Part shown: piece after piece, positions 8,480 to 16,351 of the stretch | Layout of the letters: every line of letters begins with the position of its first letter | How positions within the stretch are numbered: the first letter of the stretch is position 1 | Assembly (NCBI GenBank): GCA_023458555.1 | Contig: JAEWYS010000003.1 | Span: forward strand, 1 to 35,721 | Reading direction: 5' to 3' | Origin: Bacteroidota bacterium | GTDB taxonomy: Bacteria; Bacteroidota; Bacteroidia; Cytophagales; Cytophagaceae | Length of the DNA: 35,721 nt | Position numbers and translations under genes: made by a program | Notes under the pieces: generated by a model | What the model was told of the DNA's origin: nothing | Databases searched by the model: none | What the model saw: only the letters and a program-made list of their open reading frames with translations

Positions 8480-8932
8480 CTAGTTTGCAGGAGATAGATT
8501 GTTCTTGATATGCTGTAAAATACGCAGCAGATTCGCAATGTCATCTTCATGAAGACCCTGTCTGGCCTCCTCAAGGGTTTGGTTGGCAACCGGGACGAGA
8601 ATACTGCGCAGGTTCCGGCCATGCTCTGTCAGGACAATTCGCTTGTTGCGCAGGTCCTGAGAGTCTCTGACCCGTTGAATAATACCGTGCTTTTCCATTG
8701 TATCGGCCAAGCGGGTCATTGTAGTTTTATCCCGTTCACAGATTCTGGCGAGCTCCTGTTGAGACACATTATCCTTTTTCCATAATTGAGTTAATATGGT
8801 CCATTGTTCAAACGTTACGTTCGTCCCTGCCAGCTGAAGGTTTCTGTTGAGTCGGGCAGCTAAAAGCCTGCCTGTTGAACCAATCATATAACCGATTGAT
8901 TTTTCCTGAATATAATCAAATTGTCTGCTCAT
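8480..8932 (-). CDS. MarR family transcriptional regulator
   Basis: A 150-aa winged-helix regulator. The MarR core is clear: the recognition region QQELARICERDKTTMTRL (about 78-95), the wing DSQDLRNKRIVLTEHG (about 107-122) with the conserved D-x-R-x-x-R-like pattern, and helical dimerisation ends. The ATG at 8932 was preferred to an upstream in-frame ATG at 8947, because the probable -7 box and palindrome at 8952-8963 would leave the first ATG with no leader. It heads a leftward unit with the MFS transporter and NAD(P)-binding gene and probably represses it, releasing DNA when it binds a phenolic or drug-like ligand (family knowledge). Confidence 0.92.
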   Translation of the reverse strand: MSRQFDYIQEKSIGYMIGSTGRLLAARLNRNLQLAGTNVTFEQWTILTQLWKKDNVSQQELARICERDKTTMTRLADTMEKHGIIQRVRDSQDLRNKRIVLTEHGRNLRSILVPVANQTLEEARQGLHEDDIANLLRILQHIKNNLSPAN

Positions 8933-8951
8933 TGGTTGTATATGCAACTAA

Positions 8952-8996
8952 TGTAAAGTTACACTATAATTTTTTAAAGCTTTACACGGAGTAAAG
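8952..8996 (-). promoter_or_regulatory. Promoter and candidate MarR operators
   Basis: Two inverted repeats lie just upstream of marR. TGTAA-AG-TTACA occupies 8952-8963 and CTTTAC-ACGGA-GTAAAG occupies 8980-8996. The first contains TAACTTTA on the minus strand (8961-8954), one mismatch from the Bacteroidota -7 box TAnnTTTG. A repressor bound there would block the promoter. The shared half-site GTAAA/TTTAC suggests that one protein binds both. No clear -33 element is seen. Confidence 0.5.
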
Positions 8997-9080
8997 AATG
9001 ATTGCCGAATTCTTTGTTTTTTGTTTGCTGCATAATAAATTCAGACTGGAAATGGTTATTCCACAAACGCGTTTCTGCTT

Positions 9081-9377
9081 ATGAACACTTCTCTGAAAAA
9101 GTGTCCTTCCTGCGGTGAATGGACAAACTGGCAACGAGATATACATGCCTCTTGTCCTATATGCGATAATCCGCTTTCTCCGCGTGAGCTGAATGAGTTT
9201 GAACAGAGCAAAGACAAAAAGAAGGATTCCCATTCCATGGAGATCAGACTGATTCCTATTTCTCCGAATGACTCCGCGCTTCTTGTGTTTTTGAAAAGAA
9301 TCGTTCAGGGAGCGCAGCTGCTTTTCTTTGGAATCGCTTCATTTGTAGTATGGCTCGCCACGATTATCGCTGGTTAG
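9081..9377 (+). CDS. Small zinc-ribbon protein with one membrane helix
   Basis: A 98-aa protein. The N-terminal zinc ribbon is CPSC (residues 8-11) and CPIC (25-28), each followed by a turn and a hydrophilic stretch, and is typical of four-Cys structural zinc sites. Residues about 76-96 form one transmembrane helix, so the ribbon is probably held at the inner face of the membrane. No family name is recognised. Its end overlaps the next gene by 28 bp in a different frame, so the two are probably translationally coupled. The gene starts 133 bp from the divergent marR ATG at 8948. Confidence 0.75.
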   Translation: MNTSLKKCPSCGEWTNWQRDIHASCPICDNPLSPRELNEFEQSKDKKKDSHSMEIRLIPISPNDSALLVFLKRIVQGAQLLFFGIASFVVWLATIIAG

Positions 9378-9736
9378 GAGAGCCATGGCATAGCCCTTTA
9401 TTGTATATCTGCCTCCTGGTCTTCGCTTTTGTGAAGATTACTGCCTGGCTGGGCATACATGTATTTTTTGTACATTCCCATCTCAACGATCTGATTTGCA
9501 TTCCTGTTTTTGTTGCTACCGCTATTAGCCTCGAAAGGCTTATCGGTGGTGATCGTGAGCTTTGTTACGGCAAAGCCAGGATTGTCTTTTTTGTAGTATT
9601 TGTCGGGATGGTATATGAATTTTTTCTTCCAGCTCGTTCTGTTCGGTATACAGCAGATTATTATGATTTGCTCTGCTATTTTATAGGGGGAATTATGACA
9701 TGGTTTTTTTCTCCCTGCATCAGAAAAAACAAATGA
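9350..9736 (+). CDS. Small integral membrane protein
   Basis: A 128-aa protein with about four hydrophobic helices (about 14-34, 46-60, 77-93 and 106-122). Conserved-looking polar motifs are HLNDLICIPV (45-54) and TADYYDLLCYFIGG (101-114). I recall a Bacteroidota family of about 130 residues with LNDLLC and TADxxDxLCY motifs, VanZ-like in layout and sometimes annotated as a magnesium-citrate transporter; that functional name should be treated as unproven. The start is set at the only in-frame ATG, which lies inside the end of the zinc-ribbon gene. The overlap suggests co-expression, and possibly a complex in the membrane (inference). Confidence 0.72.
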   Translation: MARHDYRWLGEPWHSPLLYICLLVFAFVKITAWLGIHVFFVHSHLNDLICIPVFVATAISLERLIGGDRELCYGKARIVFFVVFVGMVYEFFLPARSVRYTADYYDLLCYFIGGIMTWFFSPCIRKNK

Positions 9737-9776
9737 CCGGTTAATTCCTTATAATTGGGGAATCAAAAATCTGTAT

Positions 9777-10346
9777 ATGGATAGGTCAGAAAAAGAAAAG
9801 ATGATTGCCGGAGAGTTGTACCGGGCATTCGATAAAGAACTGGTTGATGACAGGGAACAGGCCCGACAGTTAATTAATGCGATAAATAGCTCTGCTGCAC
9901 TGGATATGGATCGCCTTACACCGCTGTACAGCAAGCTTTTTGCCTCACATGGCAAAGCATTGGTCATTCAGCCGCCTTTTTACTGTGATTATGGATATAA
10001 CATCCAGTTGGGCGATGATGTCTATTTCAACTTCAATTGTGTGATACTGGATGTCTGCAAGGTTAGTATCGGAGATCGCTGTCTGTTTGGTCCGGCTATA
10101 CAGATTTACACAGCCTTGCATCCGATGGATCATGTGCTTCGGGGGCAAGGCCTGGAAAACGGGGCTCCTGTCACAATAGGCTCCGATGTATGGATTGGAG
10201 GAGGTGCAGTCATCTGTCCTGGAGTTTCTATCGGAGATCGGACAGTAATCGGAGCAGGAAGTGTTGTCACAAGAAGCATCCCTTCGGATGTTTTTGCGGC
10301 AGGCAATCCGTGTCGGGTGATTCGAAAATTGAACCAGGAAGATTAA
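9777..10346 (+). CDS. Maltose/galactoside O-acetyltransferase family protein
   Basis: A 189-aa hexapeptide-repeat acetyltransferase of the Maa/LacA/NodL type, which transfers acetyl from acetyl-CoA to a sugar hydroxyl. The N-terminal helical maltose-acetyltransferase segment EKEKMIAGELYRAFD (5-19) is followed by a left-handed beta-helix with VTIGSDVWIGGGAVICPG-type repeats. The catalytic histidine is H115 in TALHPMD. The C-terminal AAGNPCRVIRK is the usual CoA-site end. The length matches the family (about 183-203 aa). It is 40 bp after the small membrane protein gene and 129 bp before htpG. The acceptor sugar is not predictable. Confidence 0.93.
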   Translation: MDRSEKEKMIAGELYRAFDKELVDDREQARQLINAINSSAALDMDRLTPLYSKLFASHGKALVIQPPFYCDYGYNIQLGDDVYFNFNCVILDVCKVSIGDRCLFGPAIQIYTALHPMDHVLRGQGLENGAPVTIGSDVWIGGGAVICPGVSIGDRTVIGAGSVVTRSIPSDVFAAGNPCRVIRKLNQED

Positions 10347-10356
10347 GAATTCCGGA

Positions 10357-10402
10357 CTGGCACTTTGCCAGCCAATATACACAGCCTCTGTCATCCTGAC
10401 AG
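10357..10402 (+). promoter_or_regulatory. Two small hairpins upstream of htpG
   Basis: Two perfect short inverted repeats lie between the acetyltransferase and htpG: CTGGC-ACTTT-GCCAG at 10357-10371 and CTGTCA-TCC-TGACAG at 10388-10402. Neither has a T-tract, so they are not standard terminators. TAAATTCG at 10445-10452 is one mismatch from the TAnnTTTG -7 box and could start htpG transcription. In that case the hairpins lie upstream of the promoter as possible operators. This is not the CIRCE sequence. Confidence 0.35.
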
Positions 10403-10475
10403 ATATAAGACAAATGGAATGATCCTTGAGAGGTACGGGGCATATAAATTCGTACAATCAAAAAATTAGATAAAA

Positions 10476-12305
10476 ATGGTTACGGAAGAAAAAGGAACGA
10501 TTTCGATTCATACCGAAAACATTTTCCCGATTATCAAAAAATTTCTTTACTCTGATCACGAAATTTTTCTCAGAGAACTGGTGTCAAATGCAGTAGATGC
10601 CACCCAGAAACTTAAGCGGCTTTCATCGCTGGGAGAGTTTAAAGGAGAACTGGGCGATCTGAAAGTAAAGGTAGCGGTGGATAAAGATGCCAAAACAATT
10701 ACGATAAGTGATCATGGTCTTGGGATGACTGCTGATGAAATTAAAAAATACATCAATCAGATCGCTTTTTCGGGTGCAGCCGAATTTGTTGAAAAATATA
10801 AGGATAAGGGTGATGATAAGCAGATCATAGGAAACTTTGGTCTTGGATTCTATTCATCCTTTATGGTGGCCAGAAACGTAGAGATTATCACCAGATCATA
10901 TAAAGAAGGTGCTGAAGCAGCACGTTGGGTATGTGATGGTTCAACAGAATTTGAGATCACTGCTGCTGAACGTCCTGAGCGTGGTACAGACGTAATACTT
11001 CATATTGCAGAGGACTCAGAAGAGTTTCTGGAACCTGGCCGTCTGAGTTCTATTCTGAACAAATACTGTAAGTTTCTGCCTGTTGAGATCGAGTTTGAAG
11101 GCAATGTTATCAATAATACGACACCAATCTGGACCAAGTCTCCTTCTGAACTGAAGGATGAAGATTACCTGAATTTCTACAAAGAGCTATATCCTTTTGC
11201 CGGAGATCCTCTGTTCTGGATACATCTCAATGTTGATTATCCGTTTGAGCTTACAGGCATTCTGTATTTCCCGAAAATAAAAGGCGAAATAGAAGTCAAT
11301 CGCAATAAGATACAGCTGTACTCCCGTCAGGTATTCATTACAGATGAAGTAAAAGATGTAGTTCCGGAGTTTCTGATGCTGCTTCAGGGTGTAATTGACT
11401 CTCCGGATATTCCGCTCAATGTTTCCAGAAGCTTCCTGCAGGCAGATGGCAATGTGAAGAAAATCAATAGTCATATTACCAAGAAGGTAGCGGATAAGTT
11501 GTCCGAACTGTTCAACAAGGACAGAAAGTCGTTTGAAGAAAAATGGGATGATATAAGCCTGTTTATCAAATACGGAATGATCAGTGATGACAAATTCTAC
11601 GATAAAGCGGTAAATTTCTGTCTGCTTAAGAATACGGAAAATAAGTTCTCGACCATTGAAGAATACAAAGAGCAGATAAAAACATTGCAGACTGACAAAG
11701 ACGGAAACCTGACAGCATTATATACCAGTGATCCCGGTAAGCAGGATACCTATATCCAGTCTGCACAAAACAGAGGATATGATGTATTACTCTTGGACAA
11801 TGCGTTGATTGATAGTCATTTTATAAACCTGCTGGAGCGCAAGGTTGAAAAATTCTCACTTAAGCGGGTCGATGCTGACCGGATCGACAAGCTGATCGAT
11901 AAGGATGAGAAAATGGAGAGTGTATTGAGCGATGATCAGCAGAATAAAGTGAAGCAGATTTTTGAAAAGGCGATCGGCAACGAAAAAACCAGGCTGAATC
12001 TTGAAGCTATGTCAGTCGATGAATTGCCGGTTTCAATTAATTTTCCGGAGTTCATAAGAAGGATGAAGGATATGTCCATGGCTGGTGGCGGAATGCCGTT
12101 TATGTCAAATCTGGGAGATGAATATCAGGTTGTCGTAAATAGCAATCACCCGATGATCCGTAAAATTGCCGATGTCACAGATGCTTCTGTCAGTGAAAAA
12201 CTGGCAAAGCAGGCTTATGATCTGGCTCTCCTTTCTCAGGGAATGCTGAAGGGAAAGGATCTGACCAACTTCATACGAAGAAGCGTTGAGCTCGAAAGCA
12301 ATTAG
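10476..12305 (+). CDS. htpG: Hsp90-family chaperone HtpG
   Basis: A 609-aa ATP-dependent cytosolic chaperone (E. coli HtpG is 624 aa). The GHKL ATPase site is complete: ELVSNAVDA (34-42) with catalytic E34 and Mg-binding N38, DHGLGMT (79-85), and the lid glycine motif GNFGLGFYSSFMV (119-131). The middle domain has NVSRSFLQ with the conserved arginine that contacts ATP (about residue 319). The C-terminal dimerisation domain ends with DLTNFIRRSVELESN. There is no MEEVD tail, as expected for bacteria. It is followed by a strong terminator, so it ends the rightward run of genes that begins at 9081. Confidence 0.98.
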   Translation: MVTEEKGTISIHTENIFPIIKKFLYSDHEIFLRELVSNAVDATQKLKRLSSLGEFKGELGDLKVKVAVDKDAKTITISDHGLGMTADEIKKYINQIAFSGAAEFVEKYKDKGDDKQIIGNFGLGFYSSFMVARNVEIITRSYKEGAEAARWVCDGSTEFEITAAERPERGTDVILHIAEDSEEFLEPGRLSSILNKYCKFLPVEIEFEGNVINNTTPIWTKSPSELKDEDYLNFYKELYPFAGDPLFWIHLNVDYPFELTGILYFPKIKGEIEVNRNKIQLYSRQVFITDEVKDVVPEFLMLLQGVIDSPDIPLNVSRSFLQADGNVKKINSHITKKVADKLSELFNKDRKSFEEKWDDISLFIKYGMISDDKFYDKAVNFCLLKNTENKFSTIEEYKEQIKTLQTDKDGNLTALYTSDPGKQDTYIQSAQNRGYDVLLLDNALIDSHFINLLERKVEKFSLKRVDADRIDKLIDKDEKMESVLSDDQQNKVKQIFEKAIGNEKTRLNLEAMSVDELPVSINFPEFIRRMKDMSMAGGGMPFMSNLGDEYQVVVNSNHPMIRKIADVTDASVSEKLAKQAYDLALLSQGMLKGKDLTNFIRRSVELESN

Positions 12306-12324
12306 TTTAATCCTCTAAGGATTT

Positions 12325-12369
12325 AAAAATAAAAAGGGGCAGCCATACCGGCTGCCCCTTTTTATTTTT
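12325..12369. terminator. Bidirectional intrinsic terminator after htpG
   Basis: A stem of about 20 bp with a 5-nt loop (ATACC, 12345-12349). The GC core is AAAAAGGGGCAGCC (12331-12344) paired with GGCTGCCCCTTTTT (12350-12363), extended by A-rich and T-rich arms on both sides. It separates htpG from the convergent lipoprotein gene ending at 12383 and can serve both. Confidence 0.95.
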
Positions 12370-12382
12370 GAAATTCCTTCGA

Positions 12383-12820
12383 TTAGAAAACGTTTATGGT
12401 TCGCGTTTCCGCCTTATTATTACCTTCCTGATCTTCGGCATATACAGATAAAGTTAATTTACCTCTGTAGGCTGGTGCCTTGAACAGTGTGTCAATATAT
12501 ACACTGCTGACATCGACAATGGTATGGGTACCGTGATGCGCAACTCTTGATTGTGAGGAAAATCGATCTTCCCCGAGATATATGGCAAATACGGGATTTC
12601 CGGTAGTGTCTTTAACATCAACCCTGACCTGCCTGAGGGCAAAATTGTCAGTGATATTTCCTGTTACCGGAATCTGACCTTCCTGAGGATATATAAAATC
12701 GTTGTACGGCTGCGTCAGATATATATAAGGACTTTCAGCATCAAATGGCTCTGTTTTATCCTTTTTCTTGCAGGCAGAGACTATGATTATTGTAAAAATA
12801 ATATAATTAAAGTATTTCAT
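12383..12820 (-). CDS. DUF4625-like lipoprotein
   Basis: A 145-aa lipoprotein with a signal peptide and lipobox (IVSAC, lipidated Cys17) followed by KKKDK. The mature domain, about 30-145, is an immunoglobulin-like beta sandwich with PQEGQIPVTGNITDNFALRQVRVDV (about 45-69, written in parts: PQEGQIPVTG, DNFALRQVRV) and a C-terminal LTLSVYAEDQEGNNKAE. This matches the DUF4625 family of Bacteroidota surface lipoproteins, whose role is unknown. It starts 2 bp after the upstream barrel gene ends, so the two are co-transcribed. It is the last gene of the three-gene leftward unit with the CDVCGG barrel and the CEGKC membrane protein. Confidence 0.8.
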   Translation of the reverse strand: MKYFNYIIFTIIIVSACKKKDKTEPFDAESPYIYLTQPYNDFIYPQEGQIPVTGNITDNFALRQVRVDVKDTTGNPVFAIYLGEDRFSSQSRVAHHGTHTIVDVSSVYIDTLFKAPAYRGKLTLSVYAEDQEGNNKAETRTINVF

Positions 12821-12822
12821 TG

Positions 12823-13677
12823 TCAGAAGTTAATGGTTATTCCTGTTATGATCCGATAGTAATTTTCAAGCTGTCTGCCTACATAATATTCGGCAAAGGG
12901 GCTTTGAAATGAGAAGTTAAAGGCGATATTCTTGTAGTAGAGATCTGTCCCTACTGAATAAAACCAAACCGATGATCCGGTGTGTGGATTGACCGACCCA
13001 TATGACCGGTCCTGCCCGATCTGCTCAAAGTAAGCACCTATATGGGGAAGAAGATTGTAGTTTTTACGTTGAACCCAGTAAAATAAGTGCATAGTCGTGT
13101 TCAGATCATTGCCATACCGGTAGCCATCAGGATTTTGTGTGTTGACTTTCCAGGACCCATTGGCATTCAGTCCCAGTTTGTCAAAGCGCCCAACGTAGTT
13201 AAAACTAACCAGATAGTCAATACTTCCGCTTCCGCTAGGTGCTTCATTATTGCCTGTCCGGTAACGGCCTGTGGGAATTTTCACTCCGCCGCCGCCAAAA
13301 AGAACATGTGTGAAATCTGATTTGGAGGTTACGTTGGAAAATAGCTGATACTGGGCAAGTATCATAATATCGCCAAGTCCGTGGGATACCTGCTGCCCGA
13401 TCCGGTTTTGAGTCTTACTGTACATATATGGAGCAACAGCCAGGAGTTGAACTTTTTCCATCGGATAAAACCTTGCCCATAAATCAAGACTATAGGAGCT
13501 AGTCGTAGTATTTCCCTGACTATAGCTTACATTTCCATAATAGTTGCGATAGCGAAGCCGCAATCCTGCAAAGTTTTTGTCATACTGTGGCTGGACACCA
13601 AAATAGCCTCCACAGACATCACAGGCTTCTGCAAATGTGAACAGAAGGGCGGCCAGAACAGCCATAATATATTTCAT
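12823..13677 (-). CDS. Outer-membrane beta-barrel with N-terminal CDVCGG motif
   Basis: A 284-aa protein with a signal peptide (hydrophobic residues 3-17). Cleavage after AEA at residue 18 would leave Cys19 as the first mature residue, so the mature protein would begin CDVCGGYFG. The remainder is aromatic and strand-rich, with LGDIMILAQYQLF, FGGGGVKIPTGRY and a C-terminal strand ending in Phe (GITINF), as in barrel transporters of the PF13557 'MetA-pathway' type. Bacteroidota have many barrels starting CDxCGC/G, and in my recollection they occur in envelope loci rich in Cys proteins. The paired cysteines could bind a metal ion or heme, or form a disulfide (inference). It lies between the DUF4625 lipoprotein and the CEGKC membrane protein. 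Confidence 0.75.
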   Translation of the reverse strand: MKYIMAVLAALLFTFAEACDVCGGYFGVQPQYDKNFAGLRLRYRNYYGNVSYSQGNTTTSSYSLDLWARFYPMEKVQLLAVAPYMYSKTQNRIGQQVSHGLGDIMILAQYQLFSNVTSKSDFTHVLFGGGGVKIPTGRYRTGNNEAPSGSGSIDYLVSFNYVGRFDKLGLNANGSWKVNTQNPDGYRYGNDLNTTMHLFYWVQRKNYNLLPHIGAYFEQIGQDRSYGSVNPHTGSSVWFYSVGTDLYYKNIAFNFSFQSPFAEYYVGRQLENYYRIITGITINF

Positions 13678-13779
13678 AGTTCTTCAATAACAAAAATTGA
13701 AAATAGATGAGTACCCCGGTTTTTTTTACTGGGAGTGCCCGATTGAATTAGGATGATGGTAAATTAATATAAGAAGTGA

Positions 13780-14160
13780 TTAGCACCCGGGTGGATGCAG
13801 AAAAGTAGAAAGGAACTGAAAGGAATATAAATTGGAATAGTCACTGCATTCAGGATTTGTATTGGCAGCAATGAATATGGGCTGAAAAAGGACAACTTCT
13901 GCCGGAATCTCTTCGGCCCTGATTTGAAGGGTATTTTTGGATTGTCCGCTTTCTTCTTTTGCGACCTTGCCGGTTTCCTTGATCAGATAGCATTTGCCTT
14001 CGCAGTTGCTTGCCGGTATATCCTTGTTGATACAGAGATTTTCGGCTATGTAGTCTTTACAGAACAGATAATTTAACGCGGGCATATATATGCGGGTAAC
14101 TGACAGACTATATATTGTCAGAAGGATTATCGCGTATATGTTGATGCCTGAAAGACGCAT
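13780..14160 (-). CDS. Membrane-anchored CEGKC-motif protein of unknown function
   Basis: A 126-aa protein with one N-terminal hydrophobic helix (about 8-22), then FCKDYIAENLCINKD (33-47) and NCEGKCYLIKE (52-62), and a C-terminal FLHPPGC (120-126). Bacteroidota have a widespread small family with the same order (YIAxNLCxNxxxP, CxGKC, hydrophobic strand, HPP end); I know no assigned function. Five or more cysteines outside the membrane suggest metal or redox chemistry (inference). It is the first gene of the leftward unit with the CDVCGG barrel, 102 bp upstream of it. A good promoter is visible at 14177-14208. Confidence 0.75.
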   Translation of the reverse strand: MRLSGINIYAIILLTIYSLSVTRIYMPALNYLFCKDYIAENLCINKDIPASNCEGKCYLIKETGKVAKEESGQSKNTLQIRAEEIPAEVVLFQPIFIAANTNPECSDYSNLYSFQFLSTFLHPPGC

Positions 14161-14176
14161 ATTGTCTAAAATTAGT

Positions 14177-14208
14177 CAAATTTATGTACGAAGAGCCATT
14201 ATTTCGAA
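14177..14208 (-). promoter_or_regulatory. Promoter of the CEGKC-CDVCGG-DUF4625 unit
   Basis: On the minus strand, the -7 box TAAATTTG (14184-14177) matches TAnnTTTG exactly. A near -33 element TTCG (14208-14205) lies 20 bp upstream. The predicted transcript start is about 10 bp before the ATG at 14160. Confidence 0.6.
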
Positions 14209-14235
14209 TTTTTTCAATAAAACCCTTCAATCTTG

Positions 14236-14266
14236 TTTGAAAATGTCCAATCAAATCTTAATTTGA
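14236..14266 (+). promoter_or_regulatory. Promoter with overlapping palindrome, before the large lipoprotein gene
   Basis: A -33 element TTTG (14236-14239) lies 18 bp before TTAATTTG (14258-14265), one mismatch from the Bacteroidota -7 box. A perfect inverted repeat, TCAAAT-CTTA-ATTTGA (14251-14266), covers that box, the position of a typical operator. The regulator is unknown. The lipoprotein gene begins at 14285. Confidence 0.5.
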
Positions 14267-14284
14267 TACATTTCCCGAATACCA

Positions 14285-16351
14285 ATGATTCGACCTTATC
14301 ATATATTCATTACTCTTTTTGTTGCAGCTTGTTTGATTCAGGCATGTAAAAAGAAAGATAAAGCCCAGCCACGCTGGGATGCAGAAATTCTTGCTCCTTT
14401 AGTAAAGACGTCGATGTCTGTCAAAGATTTCCTTCCTGATACGGCTTATGTGGTAAAGCCGGACCAGAGTCTTAGTCTGGTGTATAGCCAGCCTCTTTAT
14501 GCTCTTGGTCTCGATTCACTTATCAAACTTGATATCCCGCCATTTACAACAACCCAAACGGTTGAATCACTGAAAATCAATTCCGATGTGGTAGAGTATA
14601 AGCTTACGCTTGCAGATCTTGCAAGGCAGCTTATTGCCAATGGAGAGTCGGAAGGTCAGCAGATACTGAACCGGCACGGATATCAGTACCTGATTCCCAG
14701 GATACCGAATCAGTCTGTCGGGCCTATTTCTGTTGATATCAGCGATATTCTGGTTTCTGCCCGGATACTATCCGGGTCTCTCAGTCTTGAAATAATTAAT
14801 GACTTTTCTTTGAGTCTTGCCAATATTGAAATGAATCTTTCTAATGCCAGTGACAATAGTGTTATTGTTTCGGACCAGATTCCCAGTCTCCACTCCGGAA
14901 CTTCGTTCGGACCGGTATTGTATGATCTGTCCGGAAAACAGGTGGAAGGGGCGCTCAATATCCACATCCCGAATGTGGATCTCTTAAGCGGTTACAGGCT
15001 TATAGATACCAATATGGCATTTACGGTACGTCTTATGGTAAGCGATCTTATAGTTGATGAGGCGACTACCGTTTTTCCGGCTCAGGATCTCATAAGCTGG
15101 GATGAAGATACACCGCTTGAAAGCATGGGAGAAGCCCGTCTGGTGAAAGCAAAGCTGAAAGAAGGCAAAATAAGACTGTCAGCACAAAACTCTGCAGATG
15201 TCACAATCAATTATGAGTTTTCTGTGCCTGTAGCTACAAAAAACGGGATTCCTTTCCGATTGTCAGGACAAATACCCGCAGCAAATGGGAACAGCCCCGG
15301 ACATATCACATTGGAGCACGATTTTGCAGGTTATGAAATTGATCTGAGAGGGCAGGGCAGAAATTTGTATAATGTAATCCACAACTCGGTAAGAGTATCC
15401 ATCAATGAAACGAATACTCCGGTTACTCTTTCCCGCTCGGATTATGTTTCGGTGCAGTTGGCTTTTGAAAATGTAAGACCTTTTTATGTTGAGGGATTTC
15501 TCGGCAAGGATACGATCGAATTTGGTCCGGGAGAAGTTGGATTTGATTTGTTTGAGAATTTTAATGTCGAAGAAGTATCTTTTAAAAAACTTAATCTGTC
15601 GATTGATTTCATAAACGGTTTGGGTATGGAGGGAGATCTGGAGATCGACCAGCTTACGGCATCCAACGGGTCAACTACCCGTGTCATTGAAAATGTAGCG
15701 AATGGTACGATAAGAAGAGCACTCGCCGATCCTGTTCGTCCGGTGATGACAACGATCAATACGGATGGAGCCAATCCCGGACCTGAAGAACTGTTGAGTC
15801 TCCAGCCGGATAAGATCGGATATAAAGGGAAGATTTATCTGAACCGAGGCGCATCGGAATATGATCTTACCGGCTTTGCCTATGATACCAGCACAATCCG
15901 TGCTTATGTAAATATGGAACTGCCGTTTCATCTTTCTGCAAGAAAATTTGTTTTGACAGATACTGCTGATTTCTCAACCTCTTTAATAGAAGAACCGATC
16001 GGGCAGGGAGAGCTGGGACTGCTTGTATGGAATGGTTATCCGCTGGATGCAGATATAAAGCTGATCTTTCTGAACGAAGATGGCAGTGAGGCAGACCGGC
16101 TGGTTTCCGGGCGGGAAATTAAGGCCGGAGTTATTGATCCTGCAGCCGGGAGAGTGAATGAGAAAATGTTTAGCAGAGTAACATTTCCCATGGACCTGGC
16201 AAGAGTTAACACTATTCTGGAAACGAAAAAGGTTGTATTCGAAATGACTTTCTGGACTATGCCCGAAGGTTCACACGTACGGATCTTTGCGGATTATCGG
16301 GTGGATCTGAGTCTTGTTGGTGATTTTGAATACAGAGTAATGAATAAATGA
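14285..16351 (+). CDS. Large outer-membrane or periplasmic lipoprotein
   Basis: A 688-aa lipoprotein with a lipobox LIQAC (Cys21) followed by KKKDK. The rest is almost all beta strands with repeated Ser/Asp/Leu patterns, for example VKDFLPDTAYVVKPDQ (about 46-61), DFLP/DLLS-type turns and a long middle part of repeated SLxLEI/VxLxFxN strands, without an enzyme motif. I do not recognise a named domain. Large lipoproteins of this layout occur beside DUF5723 barrels in Bacteroidota. The stop codon overlaps the start of the DUF5723 gene (ATGA at 16348-16351), so the two are translationally coupled and probably work together at the outer membrane. This is the first gene of a four-gene rightward unit and is probably controlled by the palindromic promoter at 14236-14266. 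Confidence 0.82.
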   Translation: MIRPYHIFITLFVAACLIQACKKKDKAQPRWDAEILAPLVKTSMSVKDFLPDTAYVVKPDQSLSLVYSQPLYALGLDSLIKLDIPPFTTTQTVESLKINSDVVEYKLTLADLARQLIANGESEGQQILNRHGYQYLIPRIPNQSVGPISVDISDILVSARILSGSLSLEIINDFSLSLANIEMNLSNASDNSVIVSDQIPSLHSGTSFGPVLYDLSGKQVEGALNIHIPNVDLLSGYRLIDTNMAFTVRLMVSDLIVDEATTVFPAQDLISWDEDTPLESMGEARLVKAKLKEGKIRLSAQNSADVTINYEFSVPVATKNGIPFRLSGQIPAANGNSPGHITLEHDFAGYEIDLRGQGRNLYNVIHNSVRVSINETNTPVTLSRSDYVSVQLAFENVRPFYVEGFLGKDTIEFGPGEVGFDLFENFNVEEVSFKKLNLSIDFINGLGMEGDLEIDQLTASNGSTTRVIENVANGTIRRALADPVRPVMTTINTDGANPGPEELLSLQPDKIGYKGKIYLNRGASEYDLTGFAYDTSTIRAYVNMELPFHLSARKFVLTDTADFSTSLIEEPIGQGELGLLVWNGYPLDADIKLIFLNEDGSEADRLVSGREIKAGVIDPAAGRVNEKMFSRVTFPMDLARVNTILETKKVVFEMTFWTMPEGSHVRIFADYRVDLSLVGDFEYRVMNK

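Noticed and set aside
9945..10457. A 170-aa open frame on the minus strand over the acetyltransferase gene
   Set aside because: Antisense to a well-supported acetyltransferase, with no family motif. The plus-strand protein has a complete hexapeptide helix and its catalytic His.
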